Part shown: piece after piece, positions 43,297 to 52,288 of the stretch
How the letters are laid out: every line of letters starts with the position of its first letter
Position numbering within the stretch: position 1 is the first letter of the stretch
Translations under genes and position numbers: made by a program
The notes under the pieces: model-generated
The model's input: only the letters and a program-made list of their open reading frames with translations
Databases searched by the model: none
What the model was told of the DNA's origin: nothing
Assembly (NCBI RefSeq): GCF_018406645.1
Contig: NZ_AP024546.1
Location: 1,550,001 to 1,614,000, forward strand
DNA length: 64,000 nucleotides
Direction: 5' to 3'
From: Lysobacter helvus
GTDB taxonomy: Bacteria > Pseudomonadota > Gammaproteobacteria > Xanthomonadales > Xanthomonadaceae

Positions 43297-43341
43297 GCCC
43301 GCAAAGGCGGTTTTCACGCCCGCGGCGCTAGGGTGCGCCCC

Positions 43342-43677
43342 ATGGCCGACGACCACGAGCACGAACACGAAGAACGCCGCCAGTTCCCGCGCCAGCAAGT
43401 GGTGCGGGCGATAATGGTGCGGCCCAACGGCCACCGCCACGACGCGCAGGTGCTGGACCTCTCGCTGGGCGGCGCGCGCGTGTCGCTGCCGCAGCACTGG
43501 GCACCGGTGAACGGCGCCGCGCTGCGCTTGTACTTCGAGAACGGCGACCAGCACGAATCGATCACCTTGCGCGGCCACGTCACGCGCGTGGGCCTGGACG
43601 ACATGGGCGTGGAATTCGACGCCTCGCAGGAAGCGCACATCCGCGAGCTGTTTGCGTCGTTGGGGCCGAGGCAGTAG
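43342..43677 (+). CDS. PilZ domain protein (c-di-GMP receptor)
   Basis: 111 aa from the ATG at 43342 with a His/Glu-rich N-terminus. c-di-GMP-binding motif parts are present: RRQFPRQ (arginine pair) and DLSLGGARV (the D/NxSxxG box). Stand-alone PilZ proteins couple cyclic-di-GMP levels to pili, motility or polymer export; the diguanylate cyclase at 57361 could supply the signal. Confidence 0.88.
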   Translation: MADDHEHEHEERRQFPRQQVVRAIMVRPNGHRHDAQVLDLSLGGARVSLPQHWAPVNGAALRLYFENGDQHESITLRGHVTRVGLDDMGVEFDASQEAHIRELFASLGPRQ

Positions 43678-43787
43678 CGCCGGCACATTGCATTTCGCGA
43701 GTTTTGCAGGAATCGTCTGCTTGAGGTCGAAGTCAAGGCATATACGACGCGTCGACGAGCAGACTGCACGCCCGTCCGCCGCTTGGC

Positions 43788-44531
43788 TTGCGCGTGCCCC
43801 CATTCTCCGACTACATCGTCTTTGCCGACGAAAGCGGTGACCACGGACTGGAGCGCGTTAATCCGCAATATCCGGTCTTCGTCCTGTCGTTCTGCATCTT
43901 CCAGAAGACCCAGTACGTGGAGCGTGTGGTTCCGGCCATCCAGCGCTTCAAGTTGCGCTATTTCGGCCATGACCAGGTAGTCCTGCACGAGCGCGACATC
44001 CGCAGGGACCTGGGCCACTTCAAGGCGCTCAAAAGGGCCGACGCGAAGGCAGCGTTCCTGGAAGAACTTACCGGCATCATGCGAGATGCGGAATTCGGGC
44101 TCGTCTGTTCGGTCATCGACAAACAGCGCCTCAAACGACGGTATGCCGCTCCACGCAACCCTTATCACGTCGCATTGGCTTTTGGCCTGGAGCGCGTGCA
44201 TGGATATCTCGCGGCGCGAGGACAGTCGGCGGTGACACACGTCGTCGTCGAACGACGTGGCAAGCGGGAAGACGCCGAACTGCAAGCGGAGTTCGATCGC
44301 ATTTGCGCCGGGAGCAACTTCAATGGAGCACACCTCCCGCTCAGGCTCGTTTTCGCCGGGAAGCAAGCCAACGCCACTGGCCTGCAGATGGCCGACCTGG
44401 TGGCAAGGCCTGTCGGAATGCGTACCTTGCGGCCCACGCAAGCCAATCGCGCATTCGACGCGTTGGCAGGCAAATTCCACCGCAATCGGCGCGGTGAATC
44501 GAAGGGCTGGGGCTTGAAGGTGTTTCCGTAG
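43788..44531 (+). CDS. DUF3800 family protein
   Basis: 247 aa from a TTG at 43788; a GTG at 43794 is an alternative. DUF3800 opening YIVFADESGDHGL with the paired acidic residues, later HERDIRRD and MADLVARPVG. RNase-H-like fold; members cluster with mobile and defence genes but the function is not settled. Codon usage and GC are unlike the flanking PilZ and pdeM genes, so it looks imported as a single gene. The 110 bp before it are AT-richer than average. Confidence 0.85.
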   Translation: MRVPPFSDYIVFADESGDHGLERVNPQYPVFVLSFCIFQKTQYVERVVPAIQRFKLRYFGHDQVVLHERDIRRDLGHFKALKRADAKAAFLEELTGIMRDAEFGLVCSVIDKQRLKRRYAAPRNPYHVALAFGLERVHGYLAARGQSAVTHVVVERRGKREDAELQAEFDRICAGSNFNGAHLPLRLVFAGKQANATGLQMADLVARPVGMRTLRPTQANRAFDALAGKFHRNRRGESKGWGLKVFP

Positions 44532-44564
44532 ATAACAAAAGGCCCCGACGCGCGCGCCAGGGCC
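44532..44564 (-). terminator. Intrinsic terminator of the leftward DNA-repair operon
   Basis: Read on the minus strand, GGCCC and GGGCC (44560-44564 with 44541-44545) form a stem with a GC-rich loop, followed by CTTTTGTTATC. This is a normal intrinsic terminator about 90 bp after the pdeM stop. It also falls right behind the DUF3800 gene on the other strand. Confidence 0.6.
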
Positions 44565-44650
44565 AGTTGCCGACCGAGAATCCCCAGTCCGGCGCGGAAA
44601 TTAGCGCGATCGGCCCACAGGATCAAGAGCGAATTGTCGCGCAGATCGAA

Positions 44651-45289
44651 TCATGTCACCCGCAGCAACGAGTCGTGGATGCACGCCACCAGCGACTCCC
44701 CTGTCGCAACCCTCGGCGTGCGCCCACCCGTGAATGCCGAGAACGCGGGCAGCACCAACGTCCGCGCCTGCAACCAGAACGCAGGCCATCGCCCCGGCAA
44801 GCCTTCCACTTTCAATGTCGGATGCAAATGCCCGCACAGCACGTGCCCGGGCGCATGCGGATCTGGTGCGTGCCGCAACGACAAGGCGCCGTCTTCGACC
44901 GCGTCGCCCAGCAATTGCAAATCGAGGCCCGCGCGCGCCAACGCGCGGTCGTGGTTGCCGGCAAGCACGCCGAATTCCAGCGCGGGCCAGGCATCGCGGA
45001 ACGCCTCCCACCCGCGGCGCCATTGCGGCGAATCGATCGCGCCATGGAGGAAGTCGCCCAGCACCCACACGCTGCGCGCCTGCGTGGCGTCGACGAGCGC
45101 CGCGATGCGTCCTAGGTCGTGCTGCGTGCCGCCACTTGGCATCGCGATGCCGGCCTGGCGGAAGATGTCGGCCTTGCCCAGGTGCAGGTCGGCGAGATAG
45201 AGGCGTTCGCGCGCGGGGCGATACACCGCGCGGTCGGCGAGCAGCAGGAGGGTTTCGCCTGCGACATCGAGGGCCATCGACTCAGCCAT
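44651..45289 (-). CDS. pdeM: Ligase-associated DNA damage response endonuclease PdeM
   Basis: 212 aa, a calcineurin-like metallophosphoesterase: YLADLHLGK, VLGDFLHG, LAGNHDRAL and GHLHPTL are the metal-ligand motifs. It belongs to the bacterial DNA-repair cluster with an ATP-dependent ligase, helicase and exonuclease, all encoded here. It is the last gene; its start overlaps the helicase stop by 8 bp. Confidence 0.92.
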   Translation of the reverse strand: MAESMALDVAGETLLLLADRAVYRPARERLYLADLHLGKADIFRQAGIAMPSGGTQHDLGRIAALVDATQARSVWVLGDFLHGAIDSPQWRRGWEAFRDAWPALEFGVLAGNHDRALARAGLDLQLLGDAVEDGALSLRHAPDPHAPGHVLCGHLHPTLKVEGLPGRWPAFWLQARTLVLPAFSAFTGGRTPRVATGESLVACIHDSLLRVT

Positions 45290-47738
45290 GGCGTTTTTCC
45301 AGTTGCTCCGCCACGCGGGCGACGCGGGCGCGCCAGTCCTCCGTGCTCAGGTGTGCGCGCTGGCTTTCGGCCCACAGCGGGAACGATAGCGGCGTCAGCG
45401 ACTTCGGGCGATGCAGCGCCACCGGCCGCCGCGCGCAATCGGCGAGCACGTGTGCCAGGTGCACGACGTCCAGTTGCTGCGCGAACACTTCGCGTTGCGC
45501 CTGCGCAAGCAGCAGGTGATCGGGGTCGTGCCGCGCGAGCACGTCGTAGAGCAAGCCACTCGATGCCTGCAACTGCCGCAGCGAGCGCGGCGCACGCCCC
45601 GGCAGCGATGGCGGCAGCAAGCCGGACACGCGCGCGATCTCGCGAAACTGGCGGCGCGCGAGCTCCGTGAGGTTGAAGCTGTCGGTGAGGTCTTCCACGA
45701 GCGCGTCGGGTTGCAGCAATGCATGGATCAGCGCGGCGTCGACGTCCGCGTCGGCCTGCACGGACAACACCAGGCCGTAGTCGTTGGCCGTGAACGAAAA
45801 CGAGTTCGGCGCGCGCCGGCCCCAGCGCAATGCGAGCAGCGCGGCGAGGCCTTCATGCACGGCGCGCCCCGCGAACGGATACAGGAACAGGTGCTTGCCG
45901 TCGCGCGCCCGCACCCATTCCGCCAGCAGGTGATCCGGGCCGGGCAGGGCGGACAACGCGTGTTGCAGGCGCAGCAGCGGCGCGAGGGCGCGCACTTCGG
46001 GGGCGTCGCTTTCACCGGCCGCCACGCGCGCGAACACGCGCTCCACCTCGCGCCCCAATTCCCCCGACAACGGCATGCGGCCGCCCTGCCACTTCGGCAC
46101 CATGCCGTCGGCACGCTTCGCCATGCGCACCTGCGCGGTCATTTCGTGCAGGCGCACGAGTTCGAGCGTGCGCCCCGCGAACTGGAAGCGATCGCCCGGC
46201 CGCAGCCTGCCGATGAAGTTTTCCTCCACCGAGCCCAGGGCGCCGCCGCGCAGGAACTTCACCGCCACGCTCCCATCGCTGGTGATCGTGCCGATGGACA
46301 AACGATGGCGGAACGCGACCTTGCGGTCCTCGACGATGTAACGCCCGTCGTCGCCGCGCACCACGCGCCGATAGTCGGGGTAGTGCGCGAGCGCGCTGCC
46401 GCCCTGCACAATGAACTCGATGACGGCTGACCACGTGCGCGGATCGAGTTCGGCGAACGCATGCGTGCCGCGGACTTCGTCGTACAGCGCGTCGGCATGG
46501 AAGCCGCCCCCCAACGCCAGCGTCACGCAATGCTGCGCGAGGACGTCGAGCGACAGGCGCGGCGGCGTGCGCGGCTCGATGCGGCCGTGGGCGAGCGCAT
46601 CGCGCGCCGCGGCGTACTCCATCAGTTCCAGCGCATGCGTCGGCACGCACACGACGTGCGCCGGTTCGCCCGGGCGATGGCGCGCGCGCCCCGCGCGTTG
46701 CAGCAGGCGCGCCATGCCTTTCGGGCTGCCGAGTTGCAGCACCTGGTCGACGGCCGGGAAATCCACGCCGAGATCGAGGCTCGACGTCGCGACCACGCAA
46801 CGCACCGTGCCTTCGCGCAACCCCTGTTCGGCGGCGCTGCGCAACTTCGGGTCCAGCGAGCCGTGATGCAGCGCCAGCGTGCCCTGGTCCTCGGGCCACA
46901 CCGCGGACAATGCGCGATGCCACAGCTCGGCTTGCGAACGCGTGTTGGTGAACAGCAGGCTCGTGCGTTGCGACAGCAGGCGGTCGATGACGCGCGAGAG
47001 TTGCACGAGGCCCAGGTGACCGGCCCACGGGAAGCGTTCGCCCGCGTCCGGCAGCAAGGTTTCGAGCGTCAACGCGCGCGGCGGCAATCCGGAGACCAGC
47101 GCGGCATCCGGCGCGTGCGGCAGCAACACATCGCGCGCTTCCCCGAGGTTGCCCAGCGTCGCCGACAAGCCCCACGTGCGCAGCGACGGCGCAAGCGCAC
47201 GCAGGCGCGCCAAGGCCAGCTGCAACAACACGCCCCGCTTGTTGCCGAGCAACTCGTGCCACTCGTCGACGACCACGGTGCGCAGGCCGGCGAACTGCGC
47301 CGCGGTCTCCGGATACGACAGCAGCAACGCCAACGATTCCGGTGTCGTCACCAGGGCATCCAGTTGCCCCGCGCGCGCCAGGCGCTTGTCGCGCGCGCTC
47401 GCATCGCCGGTGCGCAGGCCGATGCGCCAATCCAGGCCCAGCGCATCGACCGGCTCGCGCAACGCGCGCACCGTGTCGGTCGCCAGCGCGCGCAGCGGCG
47501 TGATCCACAGCAGGCGCAACGTACGCGGCGCGTTCTTCTTGCGCTTCACCGGTCCGTCGGCGCGCGCGGTCTCCAGTACATCCAGCAACGGACCGCCGAA
47601 GGCCGCAAGCGTCTTCCCGCTCCCTGTCGGCGTGTGCAGCAACCCCGATTCCCCGGCGAGCCACCGCGCCCACACCTCGCGCTGGAACGGCAGCGCACGC
47701 CATCCCTGCGCATCGAACCACGCCTTCAACGGCGCCAT
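45282..47738 (-). CDS. Ligase-associated DEXH-box helicase (Lhr-like)
   Basis: 818 aa from the ATG at 47738. Motifs: Walker A TPTGSGKT, motif Ia TPLRALATD, DEWH (motif II), SATLG (motif III), ATSSLDLGVDF and QRAGRARHRPG (motif VI). The C-terminal half is the Lhr-type DEAD/H-associated domain. The frame continues upstream of 47738 but that extension is not protein-like. It unwinds DNA in the repair complex formed with the neighbouring ligase, exonuclease and PdeM. Confidence 0.92.
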   Translation of the reverse strand: MAPLKAWFDAQGWRALPFQREVWARWLAGESGLLHTPTGSGKTLAAFGGPLLDVLETARADGPVKRKKNAPRTLRLLWITPLRALATDTVRALREPVDALGLDWRIGLRTGDASARDKRLARAGQLDALVTTPESLALLLSYPETAAQFAGLRTVVVDEWHELLGNKRGVLLQLALARLRALAPSLRTWGLSATLGNLGEARDVLLPHAPDAALVSGLPPRALTLETLLPDAGERFPWAGHLGLVQLSRVIDRLLSQRTSLLFTNTRSQAELWHRALSAVWPEDQGTLALHHGSLDPKLRSAAEQGLREGTVRCVVATSSLDLGVDFPAVDQVLQLGSPKGMARLLQRAGRARHRPGEPAHVVCVPTHALELMEYAAARDALAHGRIEPRTPPRLSLDVLAQHCVTLALGGGFHADALYDEVRGTHAFAELDPRTWSAVIEFIVQGGSALAHYPDYRRVVRGDDGRYIVEDRKVAFRHRLSIGTITSDGSVAVKFLRGGALGSVEENFIGRLRPGDRFQFAGRTLELVRLHEMTAQVRMAKRADGMVPKWQGGRMPLSGELGREVERVFARVAAGESDAPEVRALAPLLRLQHALSALPGPDHLLAEWVRARDGKHLFLYPFAGRAVHEGLAALLALRWGRRAPNSFSFTANDYGLVLSVQADADVDAALIHALLQPDALVEDLTDSFNLTELARRQFREIARVSGLLPPSLPGRAPRSLRQLQASSGLLYDVLARHDPDHLLLAQAQREVFAQQLDVVHLAHVLADCARRPVALHRPKSLTPLSFPLWAESQRAHLSTEDWRARVARVAEQLEKRHG

Positions 47739-47773
47739 GCGGCGCGGCGTGACGTCCGGTCGCCGCGCGGCCG

Positions 47774-49378
47774 TCACCGGGCGAGCGTCCGCAACGTGTC
47801 GAGGCGATCCGCTTCCGCTGCAGGCTTGTCGTGCCGCCACCGCAGGATGCGCGGGAAACGCACCGCTATGCCGGACTTGTGGCGCGTCGAACGATTCACC
47901 GCTTCGAAGCCCAGCTCGAACACGTGCAGCGGCGTCACCGACCGCACGGGCCCGAAGCGCTCGAGCGTGTTCGCGCGGATCCAGCGATCCAGTTGCAGGA
48001 TTTCCTTGTCGTCGAGCCCCGAGTACGCCTTGGCGACGGGCACCAGCGCATCGCCGTCCCACAGCCCGAACGTGTAATCGGTGTAGAGCGCGCTGCGCCG
48101 GCCATGTCCCGACTGCGCATACAGCAGCACGGCGTCGATCGTGAGCGGCGCGATCTTCCACTTCCACCAGTCGCCGCGCTTGCGGCCCACCTGGTAGGGC
48201 GAAGCGAGGCGCTTCAGCATCAGGCCTTCAACGCCGCGCTCGCGCGCGTCGTCGCGCAGGCGCGCGGCCTCGGCCCAGTCCGGCGTCGCGACGCGCGGCG
48301 ACAACACCATGCGCGGATCGGCGTGGGAGGCGAGCAAGGCTTCCAGCATCGCGCGTCGCTCCGCGAGCGGCCGTTCGCGCAGGTCTTCGCCATCGCGTTC
48401 GAGCAAGTCGTACACCAGCACCCGCGCCGGCGTATCGGCGAGGATCTTCGGCCCCGGCTTGCGCCGCTGGATGCGTGTCTGCAGCGCGGTGAACGGCAGC
48501 GGCGCATCGCCTTCGCGCCAGCCGAGCAGCTCGCCATCGAGGACCGCATCGCCGGGGAGCGAGGCGAGCGCGTGTTCGATCTCCGGGAAACGCCCATCCA
48601 GGCGCTCCTCGCCGCGCGACCACAACGCGATGTCGCTGCCGCGGCGGATCAGCTGCACGCGGATGCCGTCCCACTTCCATTCGAGCAACCAATCCTCGAT
48701 CGGCCCGAGCGTGTCGGGCTCGGCCTCCAGCGGCGAGGCGAGGAAGAACGGATACGGTTGCGCGCGATCGCCGGGCAGTTCGCCGGGCGTAAGCAGGTCG
48801 CGCAGGAAGGCAGGCGAGGGCGCCCAGGTACCCAGCATGCGCTGTGCGATGCGCGCGATATCCACGCCGCTCAATTCGGCCAGCGCCTGTTGCACGAGGC
48901 GCTGCGAGACACCGACGCGCAACGCCCCCGTCAGCAGCTTGTTGAAGGCGAGCCGTTCGTCGAACGCGAGCGTCGACCACGCCGATGTCACCAGTGCGCG
49001 CCGGGTCGCTTCGTCCTGGCCCGCGACGCCGAGCAAGCGTTGTTCGATCCACACGTGCAGCGGCGTGTCGTCCTGCAACGACGGCGGGGGATCGTCCAGC
49101 AACAACGTCAGCGTTTCGGCGAGATCGCCCACATGGTGGTAACTTTTTTCCACCAGCCACGCCGGATTGCCGCTCGCACTGGCGACCCAGTCGCGCAGTT
49201 CGTTCGTGCCCGCGATCTTCGCGCGCGCCCCGCCGATCTTGCCGCCGGCCAGCAACCACAAGGCCCACGCGGCGTCCTGCGGCGGCGCATCGCGGAAGTA
49301 ATCCACCAGCGCCGCGCGCTTGTCGCCGGTCGCGGTGCTGCGATCCAGGCGCCGGTACAGGGCCGCGAAGCGGCGCAT
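47774..49378 (-). CDS. ATP-dependent DNA ligase of the ligase-associated repair cluster
   Basis: 534 aa from the ATG at 49378. The nucleotidyltransferase motif I lysine is in LEWKWDGIR; further motifs ERLDGRFPE, DGELLGW, EGLMLKR and WWKWKI are present. The N-terminal region (1-210) is the helical DNA-binding domain usual for this ATP-dependent ligase group. Start and exonuclease stop share one base (TGATG), which shows tight coupling. It seals nicks after end processing. Confidence 0.93.
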   Translation of the reverse strand: MRRFAALYRRLDRSTATGDKRAALVDYFRDAPPQDAAWALWLLAGGKIGGARAKIAGTNELRDWVASASGNPAWLVEKSYHHVGDLAETLTLLLDDPPPSLQDDTPLHVWIEQRLLGVAGQDEATRRALVTSAWSTLAFDERLAFNKLLTGALRVGVSQRLVQQALAELSGVDIARIAQRMLGTWAPSPAFLRDLLTPGELPGDRAQPYPFFLASPLEAEPDTLGPIEDWLLEWKWDGIRVQLIRRGSDIALWSRGEERLDGRFPEIEHALASLPGDAVLDGELLGWREGDAPLPFTALQTRIQRRKPGPKILADTPARVLVYDLLERDGEDLRERPLAERRAMLEALLASHADPRMVLSPRVATPDWAEAARLRDDARERGVEGLMLKRLASPYQVGRKRGDWWKWKIAPLTIDAVLLYAQSGHGRRSALYTDYTFGLWDGDALVPVAKAYSGLDDKEILQLDRWIRANTLERFGPVRSVTPLHVFELGFEAVNRSTRHKSGIAVRFPRILRWRHDKPAAEADRLDTLRTLAR

Positions 49379-50379
49379 CAGTCTTCGCCACCGAACTGCG
49401 TATCGAACACACCGGTGGCGATGCCGGCTTCGTTCAGCGCGCGCACGATCGCATCGGTGTTGCCATGCGTGGCGATCACGCGGCTGGCGCCGGTATCCCG
49501 GATCGTGCGCAGCAAGTCGGGCCAGTCGGCGTGGTCGGAGACGACGAAGCCGCGATCGTGGTTGCGTCGCCGCCGGTTGCCGCGCAACCGCATCCAGCCC
49601 GACGCGAACCCGGTCTGTGCGTGCTTGAAGCGTCGCATCCATGCACTGCCCGCGGCGGACGGCGGTGCGAGCACCAGTTCGCCTGCGAAGTCCGCACCTC
49701 GTTGTTCGTCCGACACCAGCCGCGTCTCGAGCAACGGGATCCCGCATTCGCGATACACCTGCACGCCCGCCGCGATCGCACCATGCAGCCACGCCGGCCG
49801 ATCGGTGAACGCCATCAGTTCCGCGAGCACGCGCTGCGCCTTGCCCAGCGCGTAGCAGAACAACACCGCCGCCTCGCCGCGTTCTGCGCATTCCTCGCGC
49901 CATTCGACGATCTCGCGCGCGACGTCCGGCGTGTGCGGCCAGCGATACACCGGCAACCCGAACGTCGCTTCGGTGATGAACGTGTCGCACGGCACCACTT
50001 CGAACGGCGCGCACGTCGGATCCGGCTGGCGCTTGTAGTCGCCCGACGCCACCCAGGTTTCGCCGTCGACCTCGATGCGCACCTGCGCCGACCCGAGCAC
50101 GTGGCCCGCCGAATGGAAGGACACGCGCGCATCGTCGAGCACGAACGTTTCGCCGTATTCGTGCGCATCGATGCGCTCGTCGCCCAGGCGCCAGCGCAGG
50201 ATCGGCAGGCCGGCGGCGGTGGCGTGGTACTCGCCCATGCCGCCGCGCGCGTGGTCGCCGTGGCCGTGCGTGATGACGGCGCGCGGCACCGGCCGCCAAG
50301 GGTCGATGTGGAAGCGGCCGGCCGGGCAGTACAGGCCTTCCGGGCGCATGACGACGAGGTCGCGGGTGGGGTGGGGCAT
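49378..50379 (-). CDS. Ligase-associated metallo-beta-lactamase-fold exonuclease
   Basis: 333 aa from the ATG at 50379. The metal-binding HGHGDHARGG, SAGHVLGSAQ, ASGDYKRQPD and later SDHAD motifs identify the beta-CASP-like nuclease fold of the ligase-associated group. It is the first gene of the four-gene leftward operon (exonuclease, ligase, helicase, PdeM) and presumably trims DNA ends before joining. Confidence 0.92.
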   Translation of the reverse strand: MPHPTRDLVVMRPEGLYCPAGRFHIDPWRPVPRAVITHGHGDHARGGMGEYHATAAGLPILRWRLGDERIDAHEYGETFVLDDARVSFHSAGHVLGSAQVRIEVDGETWVASGDYKRQPDPTCAPFEVVPCDTFITEATFGLPVYRWPHTPDVAREIVEWREECAERGEAAVLFCYALGKAQRVLAELMAFTDRPAWLHGAIAAGVQVYRECGIPLLETRLVSDEQRGADFAGELVLAPPSAAGSAWMRRFKHAQTGFASGWMRLRGNRRRRNHDRGFVVSDHADWPDLLRTIRDTGASRVIATHGNTDAIVRALNEAGIATGVFDTQFGGED

Positions 50380-50461
50380 CGCCGCAGTGTCCGGGGCGGG
50401 CGGTGTGCCGGGCGTCAGTACGCGCTCGACGCGAGGCCCGCGCCTGCCTATGCTCGGCGGC

Positions 50462-50854
50462 ATGCACAAGGACGATGACTACGCATTGGACCTGCGGCGC
50501 CAGGGCGACGGCCTCCGGGCGACGGTCGCCGGCAAGCGCACGCTGGCCAACACGATCGCCTACTGGACCAGCATCGTGGCGGAAGTCGCGAAGCACAGAC
50601 CCAAGTGGCTGTTCGTGTGCGACCGGCTGCAGGGCCACGAACTGGCGATCGACGAGTGGCGCAGCCTCGTCGAACGCATGACGGGCCAGGGCCTGGAAGG
50701 CATCCGCATCGCGCACGTCAAGCCGAGCGGCATGGATCACCTGGAGTATTGCGAAATCTTCGCGCGCGAAGCGGGCATCGATGCGCGCGCATTCGCCGAC
50801 ACCGGCGTCGCCGAACGCTGGCTGCGGTACGGGGTGGACGACAACGTCGCCTGA
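50462..50854 (+). CDS. Hypothetical protein (STAS-like)
   Basis: 130 aa from the ATG at 50462, divergent from the repair operon with 82 bp between the starts. Alternating helices and strands (KWLFVCDRLQGHELAID..., GIRIAHVKPSGMDH) suggest an alpha-beta fold like STAS or SpoIIAA proteins. The Cys in FVCDRL and the charged DEWRSLVERM helix are the main features. No function assigned. Confidence 0.55.
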   Translation: MHKDDDYALDLRRQGDGLRATVAGKRTLANTIAYWTSIVAEVAKHRPKWLFVCDRLQGHELAIDEWRSLVERMTGQGLEGIRIAHVKPSGMDHLEYCEIFAREAGIDARAFADTGVAERWLRYGVDDNVA

Positions 50855-50865
50855 GGAGGGCTTCG

Positions 50866-51336
50866 ATGCGCATCGCACTCGTTGTGTTGTGGTTCGTCGC
50901 AACCGCCGCTGCGGCCGCACCGCCGCAATCCAGCGCGAAGGCCACGTTGCTGTCCGGTCCCTGGACCGGGCATTCGACCTGCGTGGACAAGGTGCGCCAT
51001 CCCGCGTGCAAGGATGAAACGATCGTGTATCGCTTCGTGCGCAGCGCGCCGCACGTCGCGATCCTCTACGCCGACAAGATCCTCGCGGGCAAGCGCGAAC
51101 CGATGGGCGCGCTGCGCATGCAGCTCGGTGCGGACGATCGCAGTGCGGGCGCGCATTTCACGTGGGGACGCGGCACCGGCACCTGGGCGTACACGATGAC
51201 GGCGGACACCACGCTCACCGGCACGCTGAAGGACGATCCGGGCGGGGCGCTCGCGCGCAACGTCGACGCGCACCGCGTCGACGACAAGGCGCTGCCCGCC
51301 GCGCCGCCATTGGCGGACTACGGCGAGCCGCACTGA
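50866..51336 (+). CDS. Secreted hypothetical protein
   Basis: 156 aa with a GAGGAGGG ribosome-binding site. Signal peptide ends at AAA-AP. The mature domain is beta-rich with two Cys (STCVDKV, ACKDE) that likely pair. It begins 11 bp after the preceding gene's stop and probably shares its message. Not recognised. Confidence 0.6.
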   Translation: MRIALVVLWFVATAAAAAPPQSSAKATLLSGPWTGHSTCVDKVRHPACKDETIVYRFVRSAPHVAILYADKILAGKREPMGALRMQLGADDRSAGAHFTWGRGTGTWAYTMTADTTLTGTLKDDPGGALARNVDAHRVDDKALPAAPPLADYGEPH

Positions 51337-51337
51337 G

Positions 51338-52105
51338 TCACGTGGCGGCGTCGGCCACCACGCCGCCGCGCCACTTCATCCGCAACCAGATCGTCTGCGC
51401 GATCAGCACGATCGCGAGCAGCAACGCGATCCATGCCGCCGTGCTCGCGCCCGGCAGGTCCCAGCCCGATTGCTTCACGTACACGGCCACCAGGCCCCAC
51501 GCCGCGGCGCCCGCGTAGTCCACGTTGCCGCGCATGCGCGCATTCGCCCACAACAGCAACGCAGCCAGGCCGACGAAGAGCGCGATGCTCCACGGCAGCA
51601 TGTGCGTCGTCGGCAGCCAGCCGTACGCGACGATGGTCTGCGCGAGATCCAGGAACGCCGCGACCGACAGCCAGCCCGCGTGCAACGACACCGGCGTCCA
51701 CGCCCACAACCACTGGCGCGGCAGGCGGGTGGCGTCGTCGGTCAGCACGATCGCCGCGCGCAGCAGGCAGACGAGCGCCGCGATGATCACGACCAGGCAC
51801 ACGCCGAAGTGGCCCATCGAGAACAGCGGCATCCAGACCGCGGTCAACGCGAAGCCCGCCGCGGTCAACGGTGCGATGCGATCGAGCGTGGCATCGCCGC
51901 GGCGTTCGCCGGTGGCCTGCCAGATCCCGTAGAGCACATCGAGGAGGAAGATCACGCCCCAGATCGCGAAGGCGAAACCTGCGGCGACGACCAGCGTGGG
52001 GTATTGCCCCGAGATCGCCCCGTTGTCGGGCCCGAACGCCCCGCGTTGCGAGAAGAACGCGACGATCGGCATCGCGAGCGACAGCAGCAGGACCAGCAGG
52101 CGCAT
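51338..52105 (-). CDS. TspO/MBR-related seven-helix membrane protein
   Basis: 255 aa from the ATG at 52105 with about seven hydrophobic segments and several Trp residues (AIWGVIFLLDVLYGIW, WLWAWTPVSL). The opening FGPDNGAISGQYPTL and AGFAFAIWG are like tryptophan-rich TspO/MBR-superfamily proteins, which bind porphyrins or sterols. It is longer than true TspO (about 160 aa), so it belongs to a distant branch if at all. It is convergent with the secreted protein. Confidence 0.6.
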   Translation of the reverse strand: MRLLVLLLSLAMPIVAFFSQRGAFGPDNGAISGQYPTLVVAAGFAFAIWGVIFLLDVLYGIWQATGERRGDATLDRIAPLTAAGFALTAVWMPLFSMGHFGVCLVVIIAALVCLLRAAIVLTDDATRLPRQWLWAWTPVSLHAGWLSVAAFLDLAQTIVAYGWLPTTHMLPWSIALFVGLAALLLWANARMRGNVDYAGAAAWGLVAVYVKQSGWDLPGASTAAWIALLLAIVLIAQTIWLRMKWRGGVVADAAT

Positions 52106-52288
52106 GGCGGGGCTCCGCGTTGGAAGATCCCTGAACGTACCAAGCAGCCGTGATCGTGGCGTTTGCGCATTCAAACCGGTGAACGTGAATGTCCCGACCA
52201 CGGCTGCAGAGCTTGGCCCCCGGAATTGACGCCCCCCTTACCGAATGCGGCGCACCCTCGCCGCTCTTTCAAGGCTGGAGTCAAAACG

